Assembly (NCBI RefSeq): GCF_014642915.1
Contig: NZ_BMJE01000001.1
Coordinates: forward strand, 1-64,000
Source of the DNA: Flavobacterium suaedae
GTDB lineage: Bacteria; Bacteroidota; Bacteroidia; Flavobacteriales; Flavobacteriaceae
Direction: 5' to 3'
Length of the DNA stretch: 64,000 bases
Shown: in pieces, positions 34,592 to 44,169 of the stretch
Layout: the number at the start of each line of letters is the position of its first letter
Numbering within the stretch: position 1 is the stretch's first letter
Notes under the pieces: generated by a model
The model's input: only the letters and a program-made list of their open reading frames with translations
Told to the model about the DNA's origin: nothing
The model's database searches: none
Position numbers and translations under genes: made by a program

Positions 34592-35013
34592 TGCTTCGCT
34601 ATCTCATACAAAACAGAAACTTAAATGATCAGGCTGCTTCCGTTATGGTCAAGTTTAAGGAGTGGAAAGTAAGCTTCGGGGGTTACTACATTAAGGCTGT
34701 TGGAGAAATAAAGCCAACACCAAGAAGCGAAACATATACTGTGGAAGTTAAATTTTTTACAGATGAAAAAAAGCAGCCTTTGATCAGAGTACTATCTCCA
34801 AAGCTGGTAAGGAACCATAAAAATGAAGCCATACCGCACATGTATGGCCAGAAATATCTTTGTCTTTTCATGCCTGCCTTTAGAGAATTTAAGAGCACCG
34901 ATTTAATTACTGATACTATAATTCCCTGGACTTCTTTGTGGCTCTATTATTATGAAATTTGGCATATAACAGACCGTTGGGAAGGAGGAGGTATACATAT
35001 CGAAAACATATAA
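34591..35013 (+). CDS. CBASS E2-like protein (type II-short)
   Basis: A 140-residue bacterial E2-like protein. The pattern IPHMYGQKYLCLFMP contains the candidate catalytic Cys91, and IIPWTSLWLYYYEIWHITDRW with a terminal EGGG is the hallmark C-terminal part. No E1 or JAB domain is fused or adjacent, so the operon is of the type II-short form, in which E2 alone conjugates the CD-NTase C-terminus and primes it. The ATG overlaps the CD-NTase stop by one base (TGATG), which indicates coupled translation. Confidence 0.87.
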   Translation: MLRYLIQNRNLNDQAASVMVKFKEWKVSFGGYYIKAVGEIKPTPRSETYTVEVKFFTDEKKQPLIRVLSPKLVRNHKNEAIPHMYGQKYLCLFMPAFREFKSTDLITDTIIPWTSLWLYYYEIWHITDRWEGGGIHIENI

Positions 35014-35048
35014 TTTTTTAAAATTATTTATTGAAAAATAAGAATGAA

Positions 35049-35360
35049 ATGCTAACAACAAATCAACTTTACGAATTAGTAACTGACCAGTTAACTATTG
35101 AAGCTATTCATCCTTTGCACAGGTCTATATTGGAAGAATGTTGCGAGCATGTATTAGCGAACACAAACTTGGATACTCAGTCAATTGTGATTGGCGTTCA
35201 GGTAGCTTTCTTGGCGTGTGAGAGAACGCTCAGGACAACTTTAAAAGCTTCTCTAGATAGTTTTAATGCAGACGAAATAACATTAAATTATCGTGGTAAG
35301 ACTTTCATAATCAAAAAGGACTCACCATTTTTAAAAAAATACTTAACGGCTTTAAATTAA
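35049..35360 (+). CDS. Hypothetical 103-residue protein after CBASS
   Basis: The ATG at 35049 is preferred over an upstream TTG at 35031. The soluble product is mostly helical up to residue 75, then has a short beta segment (EITLNYRGKTFIIKKDS). It has three cysteines and no known motif. It begins 35 bp after the E2 stop without a clear terminator or promoter, so it may be co-transcribed. I do not recognise it. It could be an extra CBASS-associated gene or an unrelated cargo gene. Confidence 0.55.
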   Translation: MLTTNQLYELVTDQLTIEAIHPLHRSILEECCEHVLANTNLDTQSIVIGVQVAFLACERTLRTTLKASLDSFNADEITLNYRGKTFIIKKDSPFLKKYLTALN

Positions 35361-35446
35361 ACGATTACCGGTTTAAAGTGCAAAATTGACTGCTTAAGAA
35401 ATATTACTAAAATATTAGCTTTGAGATTTTAATGCAGATTTTTCCA

Positions 35447-36844
35447 TTAGCAATGTATGGCAAGTAAACTCTTAATTCTTTCAATGAATGAAATCTCAGC
35501 TTGTTTTAGACTATTAAAATTTTGAAGGGCATTTACATGAATTCCGTCAATAATAAATGATGGTGGGAGTTCTTCATTTCCGTACAGATGTTTAGAATGA
35601 GAGATATGAGTATTTACTTCTTTGGTGAAAGGATATAGTAAGCCGGCTAATACGAGATTGGTATTATAAAAGCCAGCGTAAGAATGGATTTGGTGCAGGT
35701 CGTTTCTATCAACGTCTGCATTCACCATTTCCATTTTTTTAAATTTTACATCAAAAACCGCGATTTTATTATTTACCTTATGCTTAAGTACAATATCGGG
35801 AAACATGGAACGTCTGTAAAACTGCTTGTGATAAAGTGCCAAATTTTCTTGTCCAGTTACATTCCAGTTTTCTAATCCCCTAGATAATAATTTTTCCAGA
35901 TAGATTTCAAATAATTCAGCAATATCAAATAAATAACCATGTGTAGATAATTGATTATCTTGTTTATTTTGAGTCAGCCCATCATTCTGCAGAATAATCT
36001 CCGCATATCTTAATACGTTGCGAAACCCTGCGTACATTGGATTGTTAAATGAAGGATTGTTTTTTGCTTTCTCTATGATTCGATGACTAGGATAGTATCC
36101 GGAAAATTCCTGCTGTAAAAGCTGGATAATACCAAGCAACCTTTTTTGATCTTCAGAAGACATAAAATTCTCAATCTTTTTGATTGCAACGTGCAGTACG
36201 TCAACAATTTCCTGTACATATTTACGCTCATTAAAGACAGACGTTATTTTTCCCTGGAAGGGTATATCCCTTTTTATATATTCAGCTATATTGATGTTAC
36301 CTCTAAGCTTACTGCTTCGTTGGATATCTCTTTTATATTCTTGTGGGATACCTAATATCGCTGCTTTCTCAAGTGATTGTACGAATAAATATTTGATAAT
36401 GTGGAGGTAAGGATTTTCAATATTTTGTTTTTGGGCTTTCTCGGGGTTGCAGTCAATAAAAATATCTAATACAAAATTTAGCATCCTGTGAAGTAATATA
36501 TCACCGTACCGGCTTGAAATATTTATCTTACACCCTTTATGGAAAATTACACCCGCATATAAACCTGTTTGGATATAATATTCTTTGGTGCTTTTTTTTT
36601 CCTTACTATACATTTTAAGGATTAGACGATTATTATCGGCGGTAAAATGCCTGCCCTGTTTGAGGCTTACTATCTTAACTTTTTTAAGGTCAGGATTTCC
36701 TGTATTTAATTCGTTAACTGAAGAAAAAATTTCCTTTAGGCATTTTAACTGATCTGTACAGGCATGAAATGCATCAGTTAGGGCTGACTCCTTTATAGGA
36801 GACTCCTCATGAAAATTATGATTGACAGGAACCGTGATTTGCAT
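35447..36844 (-). CDS. mcrC: McrC-like subunit of McrBC restriction system
   Basis: A 465-residue McrC-family protein. The N-terminal half carries the McrB-contacting part (KVKIVSLKQGRHFTA). The C-terminal half has a PD-(D/E)xK nuclease core with the motif PDIVLKH near residue 365 followed by IAVFDVKFKK (the D..DxK pattern). It is the nuclease subunit of a type IV, modification-dependent system that cuts methylated DNA after translocation by McrB. It starts one base after the McrB stop. It is convergent with the CBASS-side genes across an 86-bp gap. Confidence 0.9.
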   Translation of the reverse strand: MQITVPVNHNFHEESPIKESALTDAFHACTDQLKCLKEIFSSVNELNTGNPDLKKVKIVSLKQGRHFTADNNRLILKMYSKEKKSTKEYYIQTGLYAGVIFHKGCKINISSRYGDILLHRMLNFVLDIFIDCNPEKAQKQNIENPYLHIIKYLFVQSLEKAAILGIPQEYKRDIQRSSKLRGNINIAEYIKRDIPFQGKITSVFNERKYVQEIVDVLHVAIKKIENFMSSEDQKRLLGIIQLLQQEFSGYYPSHRIIEKAKNNPSFNNPMYAGFRNVLRYAEIILQNDGLTQNKQDNQLSTHGYLFDIAELFEIYLEKLLSRGLENWNVTGQENLALYHKQFYRRSMFPDIVLKHKVNNKIAVFDVKFKKMEMVNADVDRNDLHQIHSYAGFYNTNLVLAGLLYPFTKEVNTHISHSKHLYGNEELPPSFIIDGIHVNALQNFNSLKQAEISFIERIKSLLAIHC

Positions 36845-36845
36845 G

Positions 36846-38939
36846 TTAAGCTCTAAATAGATTTAAGGCATATTGTAATTTTTCGTCGATTTCGTTTTCC
36901 GGATAAACAGACCTGAGGTATTCCCTTAGTGTTGGTCTTAAGTATAAATTAAATAGGACGTCTTTATTACCAGGAGTAATATTTTTTTTCTTTGCAATAT
37001 CTCCTATTTTCATGAAAAAGGCGTGACCAAATTCAAAAGACCTTCCGAGACCTAAGTCACTGCTAATATAATTGTTAAGGTTTCTGCATGATAGTATGTA
37101 GTCAGCGATATTTTCGAAGTTGTCCTTTCCGTTGAATAGCGTTTCTTCGTCCAAAACGTCGTAGTCGCAATCTTTTCGGAGCCATTTGAATCTCCTGCGC
37201 AATGCCAGATCAAAAGTGTCGATACTTTTATCTACGTCATTCATCATTCCGATAAAATACAAATTGCTTGGAATACCAAATTTCGAAATACCATTATCAA
37301 TTTCATATGCCAGATGACCAAAATTATTTATGTCTTCTGCTATAAGGCTATCTACTAATGAAGAGTATTGAGTACGGATTAAGTTCTTATTACTTCCGGT
37401 TTCATGCCTGTATCCTTTCTCCATCAACGATAATGTTTCTCCAAAAACTGCGGAGAGATTAGCACGATTTATTTCATCGACGATGAAATAGTATTCCTTA
37501 TCAGGATTTAGTTTGGCTTTAATGCAGAAATTTTTAAATATTCCGTTAACTAACTCAAATCTAATTGTTCCGTCTTTTGTAACTCCTTTTGGTTTAACAC
37601 CTTCAATAAAATCCTCATAGGTGAATGAAGGATGAAACTGCAGTAATTCATATCTTGTCGTATCTCCGAGGCAAACAAATTCAATATCATTTAAAACGGA
37701 GTAGGTTTTCCCGGTACCCGGCGGTCCATACAAAATAACGTTTGGACTATTACTGTCAGCTATGGCTTGAGCCTTTGTATACTTCCAAATAAAACGAGAG
37801 AGTAGCACAAGTTCAAGTGTATCTGTAGGGTCAATGTCTAAAATAGATAGTAAGACTTTGCAAAGTTCGTGGCTTCTTGAAAAAGTTGTCTCTGTTGTAC
37901 CATCAATGAAATCTTCATATAATTTACCAATAACATCACCCGAGTAGATAAATAAGAAATCTGAGAGGTTGTCTAATACCGCCATCTTCATCAGGATTTG
38001 TTTGGCGCTATATGAAGACGAATCAACGAGTTCAGCCTTTTTAATTGGATCTTTTTCAAGTACAATTTTGTTTAGAATTTCCTTAATATTTTTATTAAAG
38101 AATTGTTCCGCATCAATTTTTGATGCATTTGCCGACTGTTTCTTTACGTAGTAAGTACCATCTGCATTAAGTTTTACTCCAAAATTTTCAGCATTTCCTG
38201 GTTTAGAAGATCCAAGCACACTACTGGTAGTCCGCTCAAGAAAATTACAAAGATATCCACCTGGCAAGGTAGCACTAGTGTTTTTTAGTACATTAGTGTA
38301 TTCATCGAGGCTTAGTGTGCCATTCGTAACCTTTTGCTTATATAATTCCCAGTCACCCAAAGTCTTATTAATTCCATCTTGATATAGGGTTCTCTGTTCA
38401 GGAGTAATACCAGCTTTGAAATTATCCCAAAGAGCTTTTATCTGATCTTTACGTGTTGTAGAGAGTTTAATGTTGTTCATAAGATTACGATATTGTATGG
38501 CCCTGTGCCATTTTACTATAAAATGATTTGTTGCATTGTCATTGTTGCAAAATGTAAGAGTGCCAGGAGCCTGTATGTGATTGCTATTATATTTATTTAA
38601 AATATTGTCAAGAAGGATTTTATCCTCCGATTCAAATAACCCAAGTATTTCGATTTCTCTCCTTAAATCAAACCAGTCAAATTTTGGGTTGATATTGTTG
38701 TCGATATAAGATTTGCCAACGACACGGACTAATGCAACAGGATTTGTTCCATCCCGTACCATGACGATATCTCCTATTGCCACACTATCTTTAAAATGAC
38801 GAGGGTCATCTACTGGGTTACCATGTTTGTTGTTCCATGAGCTACCCATACCAATAATTTTCTTTTTTCTAAGTATTTCTATAATGGTTTGCTCACTTAG
38901 TCTTTCATCGGGATGCATTTGTAGGTGCCAATAATTCAT
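36846..38939 (-). CDS. mcrB: McrB-like AAA+ GTPase with PUA/EVE-like N-terminal domain
   Basis: A 697-residue protein. Residues 1-110 resemble an EVE/PUA-like modified-base reader (NYWHLQMHPDE, IIGMGSSWN, AIGDIVMVRDGTNPVALVRVV). The central region is helical. The C-terminal AAA+ motor has Walker A YGPPGTGKTYS, Walker B-like YFIVDEINRANLSAVFGETLSLM and an MNDVDKSIDTFDLALRRRF sensor part. McrB hexamers hydrolyse GTP and translocate DNA, with McrC cutting. The EVE-like reader suggests recognition of modified cytosine rather than the classical McrB N-terminal domain. The gene is the first of the mcrBC pair. Confidence 0.92.
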   Translation of the reverse strand: MNYWHLQMHPDERLSEQTIIEILRKKKIIGMGSSWNNKHGNPVDDPRHFKDSVAIGDIVMVRDGTNPVALVRVVGKSYIDNNINPKFDWFDLRREIEILGLFESEDKILLDNILNKYNSNHIQAPGTLTFCNNDNATNHFIVKWHRAIQYRNLMNNIKLSTTRKDQIKALWDNFKAGITPEQRTLYQDGINKTLGDWELYKQKVTNGTLSLDEYTNVLKNTSATLPGGYLCNFLERTTSSVLGSSKPGNAENFGVKLNADGTYYVKKQSANASKIDAEQFFNKNIKEILNKIVLEKDPIKKAELVDSSSYSAKQILMKMAVLDNLSDFLFIYSGDVIGKLYEDFIDGTTETTFSRSHELCKVLLSILDIDPTDTLELVLLSRFIWKYTKAQAIADSNSPNVILYGPPGTGKTYSVLNDIEFVCLGDTTRYELLQFHPSFTYEDFIEGVKPKGVTKDGTIRFELVNGIFKNFCIKAKLNPDKEYYFIVDEINRANLSAVFGETLSLMEKGYRHETGSNKNLIRTQYSSLVDSLIAEDINNFGHLAYEIDNGISKFGIPSNLYFIGMMNDVDKSIDTFDLALRRRFKWLRKDCDYDVLDEETLFNGKDNFENIADYILSCRNLNNYISSDLGLGRSFEFGHAFFMKIGDIAKKKNITPGNKDVLFNLYLRPTLREYLRSVYPENEIDEKLQYALNLFRA

Positions 38940-39012
38940 ACGGGTTTGTTGAATCTAGGATTTGCACGAAAATACATCAATTATTTAAGCTTGAGGAATT
39001 TTTTTATAGATG

Positions 39013-39633
39013 TCATAGAGATTTAACTAGTCTAAAAGTCAAATTAATCCTTGGCAGCATTTCTTTAGCCGATTTCGGTATATGGTGTTCCCAATACGTA
39101 TTGGTAGTTCCTGACATCAAAAGCAATGTACCGTGATGCAGGGGTATCTCAACCTGTGGAATGGATTTATCGGTCTTATGCCGGAACCTGAAGGGCCTTG
39201 TCTGCCCGAAGGTCACTGAAGCAATATTGGGATTACTCCCGATGCGGTGCTCCTTATCCGAATGCCAGGCCACACTGTCACTGCCGTTACGATACAGGTT
39301 CAATAATACCGCATTAAAGGACAGCCCGGTTTCCTTCTCCACCTTTTTTCGAAGTAGAAGAAGCTCCGGAGTCCAGGGCAGAGAACCCTCACCGGCCTCT
39401 TCGGGTTCGCCATACCAGGCAATCATGCGTGGAGCGGTAACGATCTTATCATACATGGGCATCTGATATTCCCGCCATGGTGTGTTATGGAGTAATTTTT
39501 CATAAAAAACATCCGCTTCCGCTTTCGGAACAAAACCGTCATACTGCATCAGCTCCATATCCGGCAGGTCGTAATAGCGTTTTGGTGAATTCCCTGTGGT
39601 AAACAATTCCGTATCGTCAAAAAGTGTCATCAT
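39013..39633 (-). CDS. alkB: AlkB-like 2-oxoglutarate/Fe(II) DNA repair dioxygenase
   Basis: The ATG at 39633 has a good AAAGGA site upstream; a longer form from 39678 is unlikely. About 206 residues of the AlkB superfamily. Iron ligands are visible as H-x-D in WHSDKEHRIG and a distal His (YWEHHIPKSAK); the arginine of LPRINLTFR binds 2-oxoglutarate. It should remove alkyl groups from 1-methyladenine and 3-methylcytosine in DNA. It is the last gene of an SOS cassette with dinB, dnaE and an exonuclease, which fits a damage-response role. Confidence 0.9.
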   Translation of the reverse strand: MMTLFDDTELFTTGNSPKRYYDLPDMELMQYDGFVPKAEADVFYEKLLHNTPWREYQMPMYDKIVTAPRMIAWYGEPEEAGEGSLPWTPELLLLRKKVEKETGLSFNAVLLNLYRNGSDSVAWHSDKEHRIGSNPNIASVTFGQTRPFRFRHKTDKSIPQVEIPLHHGTLLLMSGTTNTYWEHHIPKSAKEMLPRINLTFRLVKSL

Positions 39634-39681
39634 AATTTTTATCCTTTCTACTGTCGTATTTTCTTCTTTTCCTCCCACACT

Positions 39682-41064
39682 TTATTCTTCGGCAGGCACT
39701 TCAGCCCGCAATACTCTACCGGGATGTTTCTCTGCGTAACCCGTAATGAGCTGCATGATATAGCGGTTGCTGTGATGAGGCGTTACATAGTCTTTTATTT
39801 GTAAAGCTTCGGTAATCCCCACATCCGACGGCATATAACCCATACCGTAGAAATGCCCGTTTTCCACCCAGATGCAGCTGCGTTCTTCAACAGATCGCCC
39901 CTTATCCACAATTCCGAAACTTGACCTGTTACTGGTAATATGTTCCATAGCCTTCTCCACCTTAGCATTGTGCTGTTTTATATCGGGCAGATTGGATGTA
40001 TTGCTTTTAATAATGAAGTCCCCTGCATCCTGAACCCCGTAATGACAGAACCGATGGTCGATACTGAATTCCCCAGCCAGGGAAAGCAATAGGTTCACCC
40101 CCTCGTGCAGGGAAAAGAAATGTTCCACACAAGCCTGGCCTTTGGCCAGCTTCCCGATGCCAAGGTATTGATACCCGCTTCGCGCCTGGTAGTGGTACAG
40201 CCCGAACTTCGGCTCGAACTTCTTTAGTGCCCTGTTGTGCAGGGGCCAGAGCTTTCTGATCTCACAGCATTCCAATAGCAGTGCCATAAACTCGGTCCCG
40301 CAGACCTCATGGGAGATGGAGTGGATATCACGCATAAAGTTCTGGCGCTGGGGTGTGATCTTATGCCCTGAGAAATGCTGTGCCACCCGTTTCTTGATGT
40401 TTTTGGCCTTCCCGACATAGACCACTTTCCCCACCTGGTTATAGAAATAGTACACCCCTGGCTTTTCGGGCAACTGCTCGAATTCGGACTGGGGCAGGTG
40501 GGGAGGGAGGTTCTGGTCGTGGGAGTTGCGTTTGATCATCTTTGCTATTTCCCCGGCCTCATCCCATAACAGTAATCGGGAGAGCAGGATGGCTGTGGCA
40601 TCGGCATCCCCTCCGGCACGGTGGGCGCGTGTAAGGGGGATATCCAGTGTGCGGCACAGGTTGCCCAGGCTGTAGGAAGGCAATCCCGGCCGTACCTTAC
40701 GGGCAGCCCTCACGGTGCACAGCTTGCGGGTGGTCCATTTCAGCCCGGCATGCTCCAATTCATGCTTTACAAAGGAATGATCGAAATTCACATTATGTGC
40801 CACAAATATCCGGCCTTCCAGCAGCTCCAGTACCTTTTCGGCTATGTCATCAAAGATGGGCGCTCCGGCTACCATCTCGTTATTGATCCCGGTCAGGGCA
40901 AAAATGGGCAGGGGTATTTCCTTTTGCGGATTCACCAGGGTTTCCCATCGGTCAATCACCTTTATCCCGTCATGGATAATGATGCAGATTTCCGTAATGC
41001 GGCTCCTCGAGGCATTACCTCCCGTGGTCTCGATATCTACTATAGCGTACTCGTTCTTTCTCAT
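39682..41064 (-). CDS. Exonuclease (DnaQ-type DEDDh) fused to GIY-YIG nuclease domain
   Basis: A 460-residue protein. Residues 1-165 are a DEDDh 3'-5' exonuclease: VDIETTGG, VAHNVNFDH and HRAGGDADA. Residues 195-280 are a GIY-YIG domain (PGVYYFYN...VVYVGKAKNIKKRV) like the N-terminus of UvrC/Cho, followed by a C-terminal region found in such hybrids. It might proofread for the adjacent DnaE or cut damaged DNA near lesions. The start is 5 bp after the dnaE stop, within the damage-inducible operon. The family is common in Bacteroidota as a stand-alone protein; the SOS linkage is seen here from context. Confidence 0.9.
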   Translation of the reverse strand: MRKNEYAIVDIETTGGNASRSRITEICIIIHDGIKVIDRWETLVNPQKEIPLPIFALTGINNEMVAGAPIFDDIAEKVLELLEGRIFVAHNVNFDHSFVKHELEHAGLKWTTRKLCTVRAARKVRPGLPSYSLGNLCRTLDIPLTRAHRAGGDADATAILLSRLLLWDEAGEIAKMIKRNSHDQNLPPHLPQSEFEQLPEKPGVYYFYNQVGKVVYVGKAKNIKKRVAQHFSGHKITPQRQNFMRDIHSISHEVCGTEFMALLLECCEIRKLWPLHNRALKKFEPKFGLYHYQARSGYQYLGIGKLAKGQACVEHFFSLHEGVNLLLSLAGEFSIDHRFCHYGVQDAGDFIIKSNTSNLPDIKQHNAKVEKAMEHITSNRSSFGIVDKGRSVEERSCIWVENGHFYGMGYMPSDVGITEALQIKDYVTPHHSNRYIMQLITGYAEKHPGRVLRAEVPAEE

Positions 41065-41069
41065 TCTGC

Positions 41070-44000
41070 TTATCCTGTCTTTTTCTGGGTTGTTACTGTA
41101 TTCATCTTATGCCTTGGCAGGCCGATTTCCTGCTCCTGCGGGTAAGGCGTACGATGGGTCATCGAAACATCTTCCCGCAATCGCTGCGCCGTACGGGTAC
41201 TTTCCTCTTCGGTTTCCCTGTAACGCGGATCGGCAATGAAAGGCAGCTTCTCCATTTTGGATATGGTGATGGTAGGGAAGTGGTAGTCCACCTCCACGGT
41301 ACCTAAGAGCAGGTAACAGCCACCGCCCTTAAAGGGGTACTGCTTCAGGCTGCCTGTAAAATGGGCGGTATCAAAGAATTCCCCGTTGGCATCGATCCAT
41401 GTCCCGAAATACATGGCTCCCATCTTGGTGGGTACATGCTTACGCGAGACCAGATAGGCCAGCATCTTCACCTGTCTTTTATGGTACTGCACCAAATCCC
41501 GTGCCATGACGTCCCCACGGTAGCCGGTTTTCAAAAGGTTGAATGGGGTAACAGATACAGGGAAGCCCAGCAATTCAATCTCGTCAAAGGCATCCTCAAA
41601 AGGGGAGCGTTTCAGTTCGGGGAGCCTGTACTGCTGCACCGGCTCAGGAAGCAATTGCGGCTGGCGCTGCACCGGCTTAAAATGCATCATGATACGCCGG
41701 GCGGTAACCAAAAGTTCGTTCTTATTCTTCCCCGTGCAGCGGAAGGCTCCGATATAGATCAGCAGCTGCAGGCCTTCAATCCCTATAGGCACCCGGTTAA
41801 TGAAATCCTCTAACGAACTATAGTCTCCATTTTCAATACGTTCGGATACAATACAACGGGCAATCTCCCACTGAAGCCCCTGCAGGTGCATAAAGCCCAG
41901 ATAAATATCTTTTCCGTACAGGGTCGTCTCTACTTCGCTTTTGTTGATGCAGGGGGTATGGATAACCGCCCCGGACATCCTCGCCTCATGTACATACACC
42001 TCGGTGCGGTAGAAACCGCCCTGGTTGTTGATGACCGCCACCATAAACTCGATGGGGTAGTGTACCTTCAGGTACAGGCTCTGATAGCTTTCCACGGCAT
42101 AGGAGGCCGAATGCGCCTTACAGAAGGAATACCCGGCAAAGGACTCGATCTGGCGGTAAATCTCTGCACTCAGCTCCTCGGGATGGCCTTTGGCGGCACA
42201 GGAAGCAAAAAAATTGTCCTTTACGCGTTGCAGCGCCGCTTTCGAACGCCCCTTACCGCTCATAGCACGGCGCAGGATGTCCCCGTCGGCTGCAGCCAGC
42301 CCCCCGTAGTGCAGGGCGATCTTGATTACATCCTCCTGGTAGACCATAATGCCGTAGGTTTCACCTAACTGCTCTTCAAATACCGGATGGAAGTACTCGA
42401 ACTTATCGGGATGGTTGTGTCGGAAAATATATTCCTTCATCATTCCGCTTTGGGCCACACCCGGGCGTATGATGGAAGAGGCTGCCACCAGTGTCTTATA
42501 ATTATCACACTTTAGTCGGCGGAGCAGCCCCCGCATGGCAGGGCTTTCAATATAAAAGCAGCCGATGGTCTTTCCCTGTCCCAAATACGTATTACAGATC
42601 GTTTCATCCTTGGAAAGGGAGGTATCGCGTATATCCACGGTAATCCCGCGGTTCTTTTTAATGAGCCGTACCGATTCGTCAATATGCCCAATGCCCCGCT
42701 GGGAGAGGATATCGAACTTGTCAAAACCGATCTCCTCAGCCACATGCATGTCGAACTGCACTATAGGAAAGCCCTTGGGTGGCAGCTCCAGTGCCGTAAA
42801 ATCGGTAATGGGGTCTTCCGATATCAGTATCCCGCAGGAATGCATCGAGCGCTGGTTGGGGTATTTCTCCAACAGCATTCCGTAACGGTGTACCAGCTTT
42901 ACCACCTCATTGGTATCGTGCCGGTCCATCGAAGTACCCGACAGGGCATCCAGTTCTTCTTTCGGGAGTCCGAATACCTTACCCACCTCCCGGAATATAG
43001 ATTTGTACTTGAACTCTACATTAGTACCGCAGAAAGCCACATGATCCGCCCCGTAACGTCGGAAGATATATTCCAGTATCACATCGCGCTCCTTCCAGGA
43101 CCAGTCGATGTCAAAATCCGGCGGACTTTTACGGTTGAGGTTCAAAAACCGCTCAAAATACAGGTCCAGCTCGAGCGGGCAGATATCGGTAATGCCCAGG
43201 CAGTAGGCAATGATACTGTTGGCTCCGCTGCCGCGCCCGATATGCAGAAAGCCCATGGAGTTGCTGTAGCGGACAATATCCCAGGTAATCAGGAAATAGC
43301 CGCTGAAGCCCAACTCATCAATAACCTTCAGCTCTTTTTCCACGCGCAGGCGGGCAGCCTCATTATTACTCCCATATCTTCGTACCAATCCCTGCCCGGC
43401 CAAACTGGTGAGTAGTTTCCGGTCGGTTTCCCGCGCCCCGGTGTAGTGTTTTTTGTTGCGGGGTACCCCAAATTCATACTGAAAATCACATTGCCGGATC
43501 AGGGCAAAGGTATTCTCCAATAATTGGGGATATTGACTAAAGCGCACCATAATCTCTTCCGGTGACAGCATCCGCTCCTCCGGCCCGCAATAATCCGAAG
43601 GCTTGAGTTTGCTGCCCAGGGTATTTAGGTCAATGGCCCGCAGGATACGATGCAGGTTGTACTCAGTTTTGTCGCGGAAGGTAACCGGCTGCCATACGAC
43701 CATACGGTCAAGCCTACCTTTCCAACGCGATTGTATCAGTAATGATAACTCTTCACTGCGGACTCCGATGTACTCGAACTCCCGCAGCGTATCCGGCGCC
43801 TTATCCATCGGATAAACAACCACTACCTCCTTAAAATCAGGAGCCAGAGCAGGCACGGGAGTACCCTGCAGATTATGATCGGTACGGTGGCGGTTGATCT
43901 CCGCTATACCCGCACGGTTTTTAGCCAGTGCGATATACAATAGCTGATTCCCTTCACGGAATTCCATTCCTACAAGGGGTTTGATACCTGCATCCCTGCA

Positions 44001-44150
44001 AAGCCTGTAAAACTCATAGATGCCTGTTACCGTGTTGACATCGGTCAACGCCATAGTCGTTACCCCCAGGCTTTTGCCCAGGGCGACCAGTTCGGTTACC
44101 GGGATGGTACCGTAGCGCAGAGAGTGAAAGGAATGACAGTTTAGGTACAT
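41070..44150 (-). CDS. dnaE: DNA polymerase III alpha subunit, DnaE-type (mutasome/error-prone class)
   Basis: A 1026-residue C-family polymerase. The PHP domain starts at residue 1 (NCHSFHSLRYG...ALTDVNTVTGIYEF) and keeps most metal ligands. The palm carries PPDFDIDWSW, with the two catalytic aspartates in DxD, then GRGSGANSIIAYCLGI earlier and the fingers region SGKGRSKAALQRV. It lacks the long C-terminal tail of the replicative DnaE (about 1150-1400 residues in Bacteroidota). The position, right after a Y-family polymerase under a LexA-like regulator, suggests a DnaE2/ImuC-like role in damage-induced mutagenesis. An ImuB/ImuA pair is absent; the dinB gene may serve instead. The gene is 19 bp after dinB. 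Confidence 0.92.
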   Translation of the reverse strand: MYLNCHSFHSLRYGTIPVTELVALGKSLGVTTMALTDVNTVTGIYEFYRLCRDAGIKPLVGMEFREGNQLLYIALAKNRAGIAEINRHRTDHNLQGTPVPALAPDFKEVVVVYPMDKAPDTLREFEYIGVRSEELSLLIQSRWKGRLDRMVVWQPVTFRDKTEYNLHRILRAIDLNTLGSKLKPSDYCGPEERMLSPEEIMVRFSQYPQLLENTFALIRQCDFQYEFGVPRNKKHYTGARETDRKLLTSLAGQGLVRRYGSNNEAARLRVEKELKVIDELGFSGYFLITWDIVRYSNSMGFLHIGRGSGANSIIAYCLGITDICPLELDLYFERFLNLNRKSPPDFDIDWSWKERDVILEYIFRRYGADHVAFCGTNVEFKYKSIFREVGKVFGLPKEELDALSGTSMDRHDTNEVVKLVHRYGMLLEKYPNQRSMHSCGILISEDPITDFTALELPPKGFPIVQFDMHVAEEIGFDKFDILSQRGIGHIDESVRLIKKNRGITVDIRDTSLSKDETICNTYLGQGKTIGCFYIESPAMRGLLRRLKCDNYKTLVAASSIIRPGVAQSGMMKEYIFRHNHPDKFEYFHPVFEEQLGETYGIMVYQEDVIKIALHYGGLAAADGDILRRAMSGKGRSKAALQRVKDNFFASCAAKGHPEELSAEIYRQIESFAGYSFCKAHSASYAVESYQSLYLKVHYPIEFMVAVINNQGGFYRTEVYVHEARMSGAVIHTPCINKSEVETTLYGKDIYLGFMHLQGLQWEIARCIVSERIENGDYSSLEDFINRVPIGIEGLQLLIYIGAFRCTGKNKNELLVTARRIMMHFKPVQRQPQLLPEPVQQYRLPELKRSPFEDAFDEIELLGFPVSVTPFNLLKTGYRGDVMARDLVQYHKRQVKMLAYLVSRKHVPTKMGAMYFGTWIDANGEFFDTAHFTGSLKQYPFKGGGCYLLLGTVEVDYHFPTITISKMEKLPFIADPRYRETEEESTRTAQRLREDVSMTHRTPYPQEQEIGLPRHKMNTVTTQKKTG

Positions 44151-44169
44151 ACGAATACTAAGAAATCAA

